60,000 nucleotides of DNA, from contig NW_019091462.1 in assembly GCF_001949145.1 (NCBI RefSeq), positions 798,253-858,252 of the forward strand, given 5' to 3'. The notes under the pieces were generated by a model. That model worked only from the letters and a program-made list of their open reading frames with translations, searched no databases and had not been told where the DNA came from. Below are positions 13,701 to 28,700 of the stretch, one piece after another. Numbering within the stretch: position 1 is the first letter of the stretch; each line of letters opens with the position of its first letter. A program made the position numbers and the translations under genes. Source of the DNA: Acanthaster planci (Eukaryota; Echinodermata; Asteroidea; Valvatida; Acanthasteridae).

Positions 13701-16700
13701 AGCCGGCTTCGTCGTCTGTAACACGATCACACGGTTTGGGAACGTAGTTTCTCTTTTGATTCGAAAATGATTTCAGTGAAATGCTACACCCACGGAGAAA
13801 AGAATGAAAACAAGGGAGAGGGAGGTAAAGACGATCATCGCTGGGGTTGTCTTTGAATAGAAATGTCTCACAATGAACCTTCGGGCGGGGGGGGTTCGTA
13901 TACGCCCACAACGAGGGATTCCTGGTTATTAATAAATACGGATTCTGTTGTCGTAGTCTTACAGGCTTGTGTAAATCTGTGGTTTAGACATGACCTTTCC
14001 TCTCTCATTCTCTGCTGGAATAATATCTGTTGTGCGGGTTTGGTAACAAAGACGCGTACATCTTCAGGCTACTTTGATGGACGAACAAATAAATGATTTC
14101 ATTCTTTTATTCGCTACATAGCAGCAACTATTTTCAAGATTCTATTAATTTCGTATGAGATATCGTACAAGGCTAGGATGTCGCACAGCGAAGAGAACTG
14201 TCTCCGAAGTCAGCATGCTACTGGAGACCATGTGTGATAGACAGTTTGAACACTGAGGGAACAATGAAACGAACAATGCTCAAAATAACAGGTTTCGCTG
14301 TCTCCCTTTTAAGTTATATTACCCACGAAAACATCATAAATGTATTCAATCCGGGAAAAATACTTTCTGCCCATGTTTAAAAGAGTAATTTAACACTTTT
14401 AGTCACTTTAATCGTTTTAGAGTCCATTCTCTCAAAATTTCTATCGGTTCTCTTAGAAATTGCAAAAGCGCTATGTTCGAGTACACGGAGGTGAATACAT
14501 TTTGAGGTGCAAGCTGGAAGACCTGTACGGGGGCAAATTCAGCCGTTCTTTAGAGTAGCAGTCTCCTTGGATTACCCGTGCGCTTTTCTGAGTTTCCTTG
14601 CGCGCGATGATTGCATTAACTCGCAGGTGCTTTATGTGGAACCAAATGGAACGGGACTCATTATGATCAGGTGGAATACGTAATCGACCGAATAAACCGA
14701 ATATTTCACTTAGCAGCTTCCGTAGAAAGTGAATTCGATGCAATATCTGAATCGGCTGGACCCCATGGGGCAAGGTCAAGCCGTACTTTTTTTCTTACAG
14801 TGTCTGCTACAAGTGGTGGGGTTACCACAGTCCTCCTCTCGGGGACGAGTTACTTCCTGCGCTGTCACTATGGTTTACCTCACATCCAACCTGCGAAGAG
14901 TCGACCCGTTAACCAGAAATGGTTTCGATGCGTACCTGAGATTGTAATGCCGTCTCCAGAAAGTTCAGACTGATTTTTTATTGAATCCCTTTTTCGATTT
15001 AATCCAATCACTCGTACATATCATACTCGTACATATAATTTCTGGACCAAAAGAAGACTGCAAATAATCTACTGTACTGTAAAGGAGTGCAGTCAGAACG
15101 AATCTTGCACACTATCAAACGGAAAGGTTTTCAGATAGTGATCTTAAACCTGTGAACACCAATGTGCGTCAACAGCTCCTTGACAATATATCGACGACCG
15201 GCCTAGCAACTTGTTCGGTTTTCTTCAAACCCACTGCGCTTTCCGAAGTGCGCAATTCTCTCGCAGTACGCGACCAAGCTCCTGTGCTCGTGTAATTAAA
15301 TTTTCGAGAAGAGAGATAGAGCGATTAAATTATAAAATCGGAAATCCTTGAGAAGTCGTTTTTTGCCGGGTAGATTTCCCGTTTCTGGATGTGTAAGTCC
15401 ATTATCGGCAATTGGACTTGTGGATTTTGGTACTGCCTTCACAATGGCGCCAGGTTTATTTTGGTCTTCTTATTTCCCCCGCGCAAAACGTCGAGAGGAT
15501 CGGTGTTTGCGTTCTGAATCAGAGAACAATTTCCGTCATATCAAAATTAATTGAATCTGCGTCGGCCCGAGATGGATTTTATCTATCACTCGTCGGCCAA
15601 TCAGAGGGGTGCTGCTTCTCCAACCCAAACTTCACCTTTGCGAAGGTAAACTACCGGAACAGCCTGTTGGCGGGAAGTCGTCGGCGGCGAATCTTATAAC
15701 TAATTTTTAAGGTGTCAAAGAAAACTTTTGTTGTCATGCCACATCGTATATACTCACTACCGACATATGATACCTGACTGACTCAGCCTAATTAATACTT
15801 TGCTCTGAGCAGACAAAACAAGTTGCATCTGTGAAACGGTGTATTACTTTCTCCTCTTTCCGAAAAAAGGGGTTTTATTCGGAAACGCACGGTATAAAAG
15901 GGAAACTGCAGTCCTGAGGGAAATTAGATAAATGATCAGCTGAAGAAATAAGAATTCACCGACAGGTCCTGCTTTGGTAGACACTTTGACTTGTGGGTAA
16001 TAACTGCCTTGCCTGTATCAACATCAATGTATATATTGGCTCCTCTTCCCTTACGGCTGGTTTATGCTTGGAGTATACATCAAAACTCCGAAACCACTGA
16101 GTGGTATAGATTCGAGTCGACGGATTGGCGGGGCTGTTGACTTAGCTCAGCTAAAAATTGTGATACATTTTATTCCTTGCCGTGAGAGATTAATTATTAA
16201 CCACCTTTTGCAAACCCAATTTATCTCTGATCATTTGGGTGAACATTATTTAAATGATTATGGTTTATTAATACTGCAAGACTTATGGTTGATTAATACT
16301 GCAAGACTTCGTTTCAATGGCACACCTCACTGTACCGATGTTGACAAATTTCTTTGTAAAATGTACTTTACGAATCACGTCTAGTCTTGAAATTTTTCAA
16401 TTAAAATGAACTAACATTTTGTCAAACATGTATCTGTTTTCAATGACCCCAACGTCTGGTCTTTTGCATAAAGTCAACTTGGATACTTGTGTGGATGATT
16501 TTGCACTCTCGTTCCCGCTCATTGTCCAATATTTCATATGAATCTAGAGCTGTCACGATGCCATATGCCAAATCATTGCTGTTTCAATTTAGATTGCAAC
16601 GTCCAAACTTTACGACCGCAGATGGTTTACTGCGACCTCATTTCCCGCTCAGATCTGTCCAGATAAGACATTGCAAATCCCGGATGTTATTCCTTTGGAG

Positions 16701-19700
16701 CAACATAACCGATTTGGAATTGGGCTCTTACAACTGTAAAAACAGATCACATACGGCCTAAAGGATTTTTTTATTGAGAACGTTAGTGATTATTATTTCA
16801 AATTATCGGTTGCTGCATTTGTTGTTATTTGAACCAGAAAAAAATATTCGTATATTACGTAACTTTAGTTGGGGACATCAAATTCGAAACCGTCTTGGTA
16901 CGCTGTCAAGTTCTGTTGTATACCTTTAACCAATAAACCCTCAGCCCATCGCTTGGCGGTACACTCCAATCTGTAAATCGGTTATCACAATATTCGCCCA
17001 CATGGCTACGCCGAACGTTATAATACGATTTCGTGCGTCAAGTTCGGCGGGCAAGTGACGATGGCCAAGATACCATTTAGATAGGGATCCGTACGTGCCT
17101 GATTTAGCATTGGTAATTTTGTTTCATTGCGGGGCTCACGATGTGTCAGAAGCAAAGTGCTGCGAACTCCTCCTTGGCGACATCGACCTTGGTGTAGATT
17201 CCATTGCAGGCAACTACTGTAAGAACAGATTTTTCAAAACAGATTATCGGCAAGAAATTATTGTCCACAATTTTCCTTGCTGCAGCTCGTAGTGCACAAA
17301 CTGAAGGAAGGTATAAATACACTTCCTTCCCCAAACGCTCACAGTTTCCTTTAATATCCTGTTTTGAACCGCAATCAGTACTATCTGCAACGGTTAATGG
17401 GCACTCAAACAGCAACACAAATGCAAAGCGCATGCATTGGTGCGCCTCTATTGTTCTTTACCGTGTAGGGCGTTGGTCTCCATTCTAAACTCCGTAAAAT
17501 ATCCACAGAATATTTTCCTTTTTGTACGCAATGCTAATCACAATGAAAACCCCCCAAAATTATGTCTTTGCCGGAACTTGAGTTTGGTCACCTAACTCGA
17601 GAAACGTTTTGTGATTGATACCCCTAATAAATGTATCCTCAGTCTAATGAATGATAATTCATGATTCCTTACAAACAGCTTTTATATACGTAGCATTAGT
17701 GCCAGCACTTTGGGTTTATCTCATTGTTTGAACCACATATGAACGAATTAACAGATTAATTTAAGTTAATTTTAAAAAATCATAAAATTGTGTTTCTTTC
17801 AGATAAATCCAACATTCACCGTTATTTGTAAAGGAGAGCGCGTCAAAAGTTCATGTTGAGATTTTACACATGTCCAACGCTGTATTTTTCCGGTGTAATC
17901 AACAACAATCGCCAAGTTAACTTTCTTGCTGATCTCTCTATTGTCGGACAAAAACCGGTCAACCTCAAATTTGACTCTGTCGGGTCAGTTCAAAGCAAAC
18001 ATTAACACCAAAGTCATCGGGGAAATGCCCACCCAGGCAGAAACCTTCGACCCATCCAGCCAGATAACCACGATTCTCCCCTCTGTATATCTACTTGTTT
18101 TCCATCGGCGTTACAGCGTGTAGATTTTCGTACCTCGGGTGGATTTTTTCCTCCCCCTCCTGCACTTCTGCCTAATTACAACTTCACACAACAGATAAAT
18201 CTGAGAATTATCGGACCATCTGTCTTGAAGCTGTAATGCATCTATTGCTTCACGACTGGGGCTATAATACTCTAGGACACCAATAGTGAAGAAAGTTGCT
18301 GGGCTATTTCGTTCCGCCTGATGGGTTAAAAAAATTTCGATCCATTCTGGTGGATGAGGGAAGATGCGATCGGACAAAATCGATTACATTGAGCGGGACT
18401 TTTGTCTGTTTGTGTAGTAGGTTTGCTTTATGAGGCTGCCTGACGATGTTAATCTGTCTTCCTGTAGGCGTTATACCACGAGTAGCACATTCCACTGTCC
18501 CTGTGATCTTCCCGCCTTATGACCTTTTCCCCGTCAAAAGGAATAAAGGTAAACCAAGAGACGGAATTCATAAGGGGAAGATTTATTGTATGAACTTTAC
18601 AGAAGTAAGACTTTTGACGTGTGTTAATTTGACAGAAACATTTCGTCCTAGTCCGTGCACTTTGTATCATGTTCACGGCCTTGCCCACGTGTCGCTACGG
18701 ACTATAGGGTTGACTGCCTCGCATTTCGACAAGTTAGGAACAAAACGTTCACTTTTTGTAAACCATATTAGGATAATGGAATTTCAGACGACTAATCAGA
18801 ACTAAGTAGGCCTACAATGTTACAGTCACGGTAAAATGAAATGTCAAAGGACCCATGAATTTCTTGTAAGAAGGTTGTTGCAAAGTAAAGTGGAAGCAAA
18901 AATGCAAATGGTTGTAACTTGAATCAACGCGCTGTCTTCTTCCTCCTGCCTGTTTTATCATTCCAGTTACCGGAAAGTAACAATACCTAAAAGCTTACTG
19001 TTCAAGCAGCAGTTACAAGCAGGAGTATGGCGTGAAAAGTTGACATAATCCCGAAATAGAGGTATCTCTGTTCAAGCAGCAGTTACAAGCAGGAGTATGG
19101 CGTGAAAAGTTGACATAATCCCGAAATAGAGGTATCTCTATTATAAGAGATATCTCTATTAGAATTTTCTAATAGATATCTCTATTAGAAATACAGTTAT
19201 CTCTTGTCTGCACGACATACAGGAGAATTTCAATCAGTTAAAAGCAAGCTACCATTTAATTCATTTCTTGTTCCTTTTTTACTGTTAAAACTGCATTTTG
19301 TGTGTGTGGTTCATCGGAACCCCTATTTCCTTAGAGTATATGATGAAAACACATAGAAATCGGAGGATTCAGCCCAGTAAGCTTTAGCAGTTCTTTAATG
19401 AAAGAAGCACCAGCTCTGCGGCAAAAGTACAAAGCAACAAGGAAACCCCTATAACGAGCCTTGTGTGACATTCTTATCGCTCACGTACCTAACTCTATCA
19501 GTTTTTTTAATCGAACTATTGACGGTCTAGGAAAATTGATTCCCCGTGCGATACAAGAAACCAACGCTTTGGAAAGTCACTGGGGTTACAGCTGCTCCTG
19601 CATGCCGAAGATTGTGAGATTGTGCTCCGAGTGTGGAGCTGGAGAGCCCTTAACTTGTGGAAAGTGAGACACCCTTAGATTCCCAGTAGTGTTTACTCTC

Positions 19701-22700
19701 TCTCAAGTTCGTGCGACGGTTTTTGCTGTTTCTACCATTTTCTTCAAGAAGTGTGCGTGTGCCAGCTTAACGTATCGCTTACACTTGCAGTGGAGGCGCG
19801 GCAGATTTCCTCTCCTCAACTCCCCGCGGGAACCCCTCTGAGTAGGGGCTCGGTGTCCCGGCCAAAATCCTCTTGGGAGGGCTGGCTCCCATTAAAAACG
19901 ACGCAGGGAAGAAACTTCGATCTCGATCACGATCGTGCTCAATCGAAAAGTTTTTGATTTCCAATGCAGTGTTTGTTGGTTTATACTGACGGGATCTATA
20001 CCGCGGGTTATGAAAAAGAGCGGTACTCTTTTGAAACGGTCAGCGGCCGCGTGGATAAGGTTTCCCTGTCGACAGTGGTGTAAATGGCCCGACCCGTTTG
20101 CTTGGCAACTCGTTGCCTCTGGCCAAAGAGTACTTTACAATAAATTTGATATTTTCTTTTTCATTTTGATGGCTTGTATGGACTGCACTTAGGACTAATT
20201 CAGAACAGAAGAGCGTTAGTTAGGTGGATGTTTTCCACGAAGAATCAAAGACTGTGACTAAAAAAAAGTCTCCGTATCCAAGTGGAGATTGTGACGACTC
20301 CATACGAGCCCTTTAAGAAGCCACTGCAACTCAAACGGTTCCTACGATGGTTAAAAGACATTTAGGTCACACCGTGTAATCCTTTACCCAGACAATCAAA
20401 TCCACTTGGAATTACACATGCATGATATTCTTGGCAGGAAAACATACCCCATGCAGGTAGCACGCGTCAATGGGAAGGGGAAAATATGATTGATCGTGTT
20501 AATTCCCGTGCAATAAAGGAACTTGTTTCGGGTCACGTTCTTAACTTTTTTTTTGCAAATACGGGACAAGTACGTATAGATTAACTGTTTGGGGACAGTA
20601 ATTGAGAATCTGAGCCAAGAGGTAATGGCGGTGCTTAGCATTTCATCGATGTAATAGGTTCTCTCGAAGGGGAGGATGTAACTCGAACGATGAAAAATGG
20701 ACCACCTTGATCTTTGAATATGACGTGTGTTGAGAAATTGAAAGGCCATTATATCCTAATATTTTGTCCTCATTTTATAAACCGCCATCATTGCGTATTG
20801 GGCTACAAAATTATGTGAAATACGTGACATCTGCTTTGAAAACGTCCGTGCAATAGAAATTCAACGGACACAGCGTACTTTGCATTGCTCTTCATTTATT
20901 CGGAGCATGCAGCCAACTTTTTAAATGTAAATCTGATAAAAGTAAAGAATCAGTTTGCTTCTACTGAGTGTCGGAATAGTGGCATTCGGGCCCACAAAAA
21001 ACTGTGATATACAGTCGAGACATTGCAGGGTCTATATCATCAGGCGGAGGAATTTTGTCAGAAAAATTAATGCAATGTGGGGTACCATTCCGAATCTTGA
21101 CATCATTGCCGTTCTATTCTTGGCGCCCCACTGGGTCGTTGGTTCCAGTGTTCCTGTCCAGAGCTACTTAGTCTGACAAGCGGAATGATGATCACGATGA
21201 CCACCATAATACAAAGTGCCCGCTTGGTATTCCCTTCACGAGTTGCTTGACCATTACCCCGAGAAACCTCTTGAGTCACGTACATCGAGTTCAAGTATCG
21301 GTTGCCGGGGGTAAATCCGGACACTCGAGACAGCTAATTCAATTAGACTGAGGACTCAAGCCGATGGTCCAACCATTTCTCCATGGTCCATCCGGCCTTA
21401 AAAGAAATTGACCAATTACAAAGTTACTTATCTTGAGTGAATTAAATGAAAGTTACCTGAACTTTAAAAGCACATCTAAGGAAAACACGTTTTCTCTAAT
21501 GTTATCTGTTCAAATAAATATGGAAGCATCCAAATCGAATGCAGAGTCATTTGTCTTCAGAGCTCAACTATAACAAGCTTAAAAGGGCTCTTTCTGTTCG
21601 TGCGAAGATGCGAATTCCGAATGTAAATTGCGTCATTCTGAGAAAACATTGTTTGGTATGCACAAGGGTTTATCCACTACGAACACAGGGCGAGCGTTCC
21701 CCCTCGTTTTCTCTATTTCTAAGAATGACGCAATCTACATTCAGAATTTGCATCTTGGCATGAACAGAAAAAAACTTTTAAGATTGTTATAGTTGAGCTC
21801 TGAAGACAAATTACACTACATTCAATTAGAATGCTTTCATATTTATTTGAACAGATAAAATCAGAGAAGACTTGTTTTCCTTAAGGTGCTCTTTAACCCT
21901 AACAGTCCTCAATCCTTCACCTGTTGGAGGACTGTTGGGTTAATGTACATTTTCCCAGTGTTGTACCAGGAACAACCAGACTGGACCATCCCCAAATGAA
22001 AAGCAAGTATTTTAATGAGATATCGTATAGGCGTACTACGTAGTTCCCATTTAACAGGCCGTGAAGCTGATGACAGCAATTTTTCTCAACACTTCAAGTT
22101 TTGAACACCTGCTTTCTTCCTGGTAACATTCAGCAATTTTTGTATCTCATTACAAGTACTAGATCTGAGATCTTGTAATTTTGTAGAGAGTGTATATAGC
22201 TTGTGCAACGTGAGTGAAAACAAGCTGCCCGAGCTTTATCGTTAGGCGTTCAGCACGGCTTGTCTCGATAATCACTGAACGTGCCTCGTCATCCGAAGAT
22301 TGGCTTATCCCATCAGAAAGTGGGATGACTCTTTTATCCAAACGAAATATCAACAGATTGATAAATGGATTATGCAGCGAACCACGCAGCGAGTTGTTCG
22401 GATGAGTCCACTCTGCAGAGCAGTGTGAATTCTTCATTCAATTATGAATATATACTTAACCTCGTGAACTGCTTCACCGCGTAGAAATTTCAATGTATTT
22501 ATAGCCAAATATAAGCATCCGTGTATGAGGCGATGCAATGGCTACTTATCTAATCTTATATTCAATAGTATGTTCAAGTCTTATAAATATTAAAAGAAAT
22601 GAATTACGATTTTGCTGCAACTCCAAAAGTTATCGTTTGACAGTTTGTGTGGTACTCAGTGTCCCGCTTCATTTGGGCGCTCACTGAAGCTACTTTAATG

Positions 22701-25700
22701 CGAACGCATGGCGTCGTTTACTGCAGGGCGACCAGGTGAATGATTCTTCTCATAACTCGTAACGTCACTGAGCTGTGTTAGAGATGACTGCCAAATTGGC
22801 TGAGCCCAGATGAAAGAGATATACCGCTAGACGAAAAACAAATCCCGCCCAAAATGAGTCGTTGTTAATATCTCATCGCCAAACTCTATCGTATCATGCA
22901 GTGACGAGATCAAACATTATCCGCCATTCTTGATTGGGAATTTACGTCCTTCAGACATTTCAGAACTCCCGTCTTGTAGAGTGAGCCTTGGGATGTTCCT
23001 TAAGGCTAGGGCCTTTTTATACCCCGTGAACATCTTAACACCGATGGTTTTTTGTTTTGTTTTGTGTTTTGGATTTTTTTGGTTTTTGAATCATGGGATG
23101 ATTCACCGTCATATTAATTTCCGCCATGTGCATGCCTCATTTCTTGAAGAGTAAGTGTGGCACTGTTTTCATAGAGTAACAACAAAACCGAGCTTTTTAG
23201 AGCGCAATTTTAATTCCACTGAGGTTCCACCTTGCATTGAAAAAAATTCCTCTAGATAACAAACACCAACAAAGGCAAATCCGTTCCCCGATTGGCCTCG
23301 CATAACCCTCTTTTACAGACATTTGCTAGCAGAAGCATCTCTAGTATCTAAATATAGACGGTGAGCTGAAATCTAAACCACATTGTGCAGTGACATACTT
23401 CCCCCGCACTAAAGCGAAAATCGATAGTACTTTTCCTCGGCCTGGCCTCCCGCGTCTTTGATATTGACTGCTTTTGGCGGGAAAATGGTGATATGAGGCA
23501 CACAAAGAAACTTCATAATTCTGACGCAAACACCCCTCTTTCATCACCTCCCATACCGCACATTAGCATTTTCACTTACGTCTGAAGACCCCGGTTTCAC
23601 GTATAATAATAAAACGAAGTTTAGCCTGCCTGTAGGATGATGTATTTATTTTTTCTATACCCATCTTTGTAGCGACCTTTGACATTGGCAAGGTAAACGC
23701 CGATGATGGCGGGATGGAAGGAAAGCGTTGGCCGCCCATGCTTGAAAATAAAAGAAAATCAACAAATAACAAGAACAGTAAATACTTTAATGCTCATCAA
23801 AATATTTGGTAAATTTTGTTTTTGGTTCCTAACCGGGCGGGGCATTTACATCACGATGTTCAACTTTGTTCCAAAACCTGCATATAAACGTACTTTGAAA
23901 TAAATTTCCTAGTTACCAAATGATCCAAATGAATGTAATTAAACAACCACGTGTTTCAAGTAATTTTATGCCTTTTTATTTTACAATTATTTCATTGCAT
24001 CTTGAAGTTCACGTTCCAATGAAAATGATTATCCAAGAGTTGCAATTAAACGACGCCTGCACTTTTGTTAACATTTTACAGATACTAGCAAAAGTTCGAA
24101 ATACAGCAGACAACCATTTTGACACCAAAGCCTACCAGAAGCTTGACGAGTAGATAAGAGCAGCAACATGATACGCAAAAGCCTTGTTTCCTAGAGGTTT
24201 TTCTTCTATTGACAGGATAAACAGTTTACAGTGTAGCCACACCAAAAAGGTTCAACCAAGGCCAAGTAAATGAACTATTCAGTCTTTCGACACTAACCGT
24301 ATTATTAATCCAATAGAACTGACCCAATCACCCAAAGTGAACCCAGCCACTGGAAGTAACAATCCCAGATCAGAAAATATACTTTATTTTAAAAAATAAC
24401 AAAAAACGTACTGCGTCGCTCCAGAAAATTTACTCTAAAAGGATCTTTATTATTAGGTGAGATGGTGTTTGTTTACCCCGAGCTCCTATATTTTCATTCA
24501 ATTTACCGACCAGTCACGGCCGTCTCAGAGCCGGGGTTGGAGTCACGATGAAGAACTCGCCTCCCCTCCCCCATGATATTAAAGCAGTTATGGATTGCCA
24601 CGTAGCAATGGCATCGTTCCCGTATCCAGCAACACAAAAACAATTTAATTAAAACTTGAATCGTATTTTCGTTACCAAGCAAAGGTCTCTTGCGACAAGG
24701 TCACATCGGAGAGGGTCATATGGGATCAGAGGGCACGATCTTATGAACTCTTTGATTCCAGTTTTTAAATGCAGTTTCATAATGTGTTGATATTAGCGCC
24801 CTCTGTCGGTTGCGTATTTTGCATATACGTAAAAGCTTCTTTAAAATGTTGTGCAGTTCCTTCCCCTTACGATTACGTTGCAGCAATGACTTGCTTGGTG
24901 CCCCATTTCCTCTGTTCCATAATTTTTGAAATCATCTATCATGTACTCCGCAACTGATTTTGATTTGGATAAAGGTAATACTCTAGCGTAACTCTAGAAT
25001 ACTTTTAGAACATGTCGACCCCTCTTCAGTTATACGGATCAGTAGAGGGTGTTTTTCCGTGATGTCACGATCACATTTCTGAGTTGTGGTTACAGCTTCA
25101 TGTGACAATAATGCAGCCTTTGGGGGAAAGTGAGTAACACTTAACAAAACGAAAATACGAAATCCTCTTTAAAAATGTCCAAACGACCACTTGTGCACAG
25201 TTAGTACATCCAGTCTAGTCACCTGGAAAAAAAAACAATTTAATACATCTGGCCTGCAGAGGAAAAATCATTAAAAACATAATATTTTCTCTCAATTTTC
25301 CTTTACCTCATTTAATCGTCATCAATAGAAGGCACAATGTAAGGTTTCACATGAAGGCATGATCATTTTCAATAGTTCAATTTCCTGATCCATTTGACTG
25401 AAAATTTAATTTCTCGGAAAACACAGTTCAGTTTACGTCTCTTTATATCATTCAAATTGCATTTCCTATGGAATTGGCGAAAATACGTAATTTTATTCCC
25501 CTTCACGTTGATTCGGTATGAAAGAAGCCATAATTATAACACGTCTATCAAGTGCGGTGGCTTGAATCTTGAATCATGCATAATAATTATGCACCCGTTG
25601 GGCATCATGCACGAATGATAGATGGAGATCATTGTTAAAGGTTTGGACCAGATGCCGTTGTGTGTGTGTCTTCTCTCCTAGGTCAGCATAAGGTCAATGC

Positions 25701-28700
25701 CCGCAGCTTCGAAGGTCAGGTTTTGGTCCGTGAGATTCACGTTTTGTTGTCTTGATGAACCGTGCGATAGGAAAAAAGAGAAAAATTGCAAGAAAATGCA
25801 TGAAAGCGTGCAAAATAAATTTACGTTGCCTCGTGTGAAATATGACATAGATTGGTTCATTGTTCACCTTATGGTGTTGAAGTGTTCTGGTAGTGTTACG
25901 CAAGATCGACACAGTGGTAATGCATGGATAGTTGATTGTAACGACAGTAAATATGATAATTGCAATGGCTGTCTTGTGAGTGGTGCTTCGAGTTTGTAAA
26001 GTGACGGCATATGAAAAGGAGGAGTAGAGCACAGACATGGGGTATTGAGGTGATAAAAATGACGACAGGGTTGTGTCAGCAGTAGTATGTAGCAATAGAC
26101 CAATTTTTTTCAGAAAATCCAATTAAATCATTTTTGCTAATAGTTTCTATCTAAGTGGGAGTTTTATTGCTCTGTAAAAGACTTTACAATCGCGATTTTT
26201 CCTGTGCGCACGAAATTGCCATATCTAATTCCGTTTCCTTTCCTGCTGTTTGATAGTAAAAACGGTTTAATGGGATTTTCTGAAGAAAAAAAATGAAAAA
26301 AGACAGAAAACCTGAGAGAAATGATCAAACTCGCACCCCTGTAAGTTTCCAATGGCCTGCTCACACTTCTTACCTTTAAGGCCATTTTTGCGCATGCCTG
26401 CATAATTATGAATCTATAAATGTTCTATAGGTCATTTGCACGGTTGGACTGAAATAGGGGCCGGAATATTCGTACATAATTACTTGGCATTAGCAAACTC
26501 CGTAATAATGACAGTAAATAAAGACGTACATATGCAAAGAGTCAAAAATGGTTTAAAAATACACCAGGTTGTTAATTAATGTATGGCAGAGAATACAACG
26601 GAAATGGTTTGATCTGTACCTCTGCTTAAAGAACCTAAGAGAGGCATTTTGTTCAATATTCTGCTCTTACATTACACATGTATGGGTTTATTTTATTGTA
26701 ATGCGGAGGCTTCTTAAAACATTTGAAAGTTGTCATGCTTTTCCTGCTAAATGAAGGTATAACTGTGGTTTTTATTCTGAGAAGATTACTGTTTATTGGG
26801 GCGTTTCTGCTCAAACTTCGAACCAAAACCTTCCTTATTGAAAAAAAACTGAGAAAACTTTGAACACTGGCATGCAGCGAGCAAATACTGAAACAAATAT
26901 TTAAAAATGGCAACTCTCAGTGCCAAAATAACTGTGATTAGCCCCAACCCTAGGTTGTATACGTAAAGTCATACTGAAATCGGAGGATTGAGGACTGTAA
27001 GGGTTAAGGGATTCTTCTAGGTATAACATTACACTTTTGCTCATGAATATGCGAATTGTCATAGAAACCCAAAGCGTTCCACTTTGCTCTTTAAAACAGG
27101 AAAATGGAATTGAAGACGTATGGGCTAAATAGGAAACATGTATACATTTACCAGAAATGCATTATTAAAAATACATTTGGCCTTTTAAAATGTATTACTG
27201 AAGATCTTGTTTTGGCGACATAATTCTGTGGCAAACTTCTTCATACAAACACCCGTGTTCTCATACTCTCCATCGAGCATCACTTTAATGGGAGAACCAT
27301 ACCACTGCCAGTCCAACAGTTGATTGAATGTAATAACGGGTCACCGGAGGAACGATGTTTTGTTGCATTTTTCGCGCACTAACGCAGCTGAGCCTGTGGA
27401 TAGCATGGACGGTGATTGTAGACGCATTCCGTTTGCTCGAAATGTCATGTCGCGTAGCCTCGGGTACACATCACGATTGCTTTTGTATACACCGTACGTA
27501 AACAAGTCGAAATACGCGTCGCTCAACAAATTTAGAATACCTATAGGGATGTGTTTTCCTTTTATTAAAAATTGACGTTTAGGAGGAACCGAAATTTCAT
27601 TGACACATGGAATCTATGAAAGCTTTCTGTGGGAAGACAATTGTAATATTTGCACCGCTGACGCCAACAATTGATCCGTTTTAGGGGTAACTTTTCAACG
27701 AGAGAGACGTTAGTAGGCACATGCATGAGTTTACTGAAACACGCGCCATGATCTAGGCGCCAAAAATAATGCCGTGTCTTCTCCATGTAGCTAACTCGCC
27801 AACAAGCGTTCATATTCGGTAGGAATTTTTCGCCTGTGTTTATACCGTTGGTATTTTTCTTGTACTGTGACTTTTTTTCGCCAATAACAATTCCAAACCC
27901 TCTTAATAACAGAGTTATACTAGCTATAACGTACTATGTATAATGCCGATGTGTGTACAATACATGTAAACTTTTTTCTGTTGTTTGAAATCTAGTGTTA
28001 ACTTTTAATACTTTGCAGGCGACACAAATGCCACACAAAGGCGCAGAAATGTAAATGGCTGCTTCGCGCATCTTTATGGACGACACGTGAAAAAAAATTA
28101 TGTCTCACATTTTTTCAGTGTACAAGTCATTTTAGCAACGACTACAAGGAACAATATTCGAAATGCAATGGAGAAGAATGACGTCTTCAAAGTCCCATTG
28201 GTTTCCCAAAATGGCTAGCATGACTGCAGAAATCTTTCGTTTTTAATGATTTGTACCTGCACATTGCTGTTGTTTTGTGAGAGTCATTGTGCTCTTATGA
28301 CCTCACGGTCATATCGCCTTCAAAGAAATCACATCGCCGTCAAAGAAATCACATCGCGCACTGTGACCATGTACATAAAAAACGATCATCATCGAGTAAA
28401 CGATTAGGGACATAGGCCTATTATACTTTAATTTGTTTAAAACCATTTACCACTGGTATTCTCCACTGTCAGAATAAGGAAAATCGTGGACATAGTTATA
28501 CTTTACTCTGTGGTTAACCCTAAACAGTTCAGTTCGTGCATGATTTTTTAAAAGTCTTTGGAAAGTGTCTGCCTGCTTGTAGTTGAATGACCCTTTTAGG
28601 TAGAACTTGGTTCGTCAAGCTATATGCAATATGCATTCACTTAAAGCGCAATTGCTCAGAGGTTGTACATCTTTCATTTCCCCGTTGTTTCACAGAGATA

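Noticed and set aside
25694-26122. 142-codon minus-strand frame, one of the longest outside the genes
   Set aside because: No domain, no repeat-like features and a competing plus-strand frame in the same place; no splice context. Best explained as chance in an intron.
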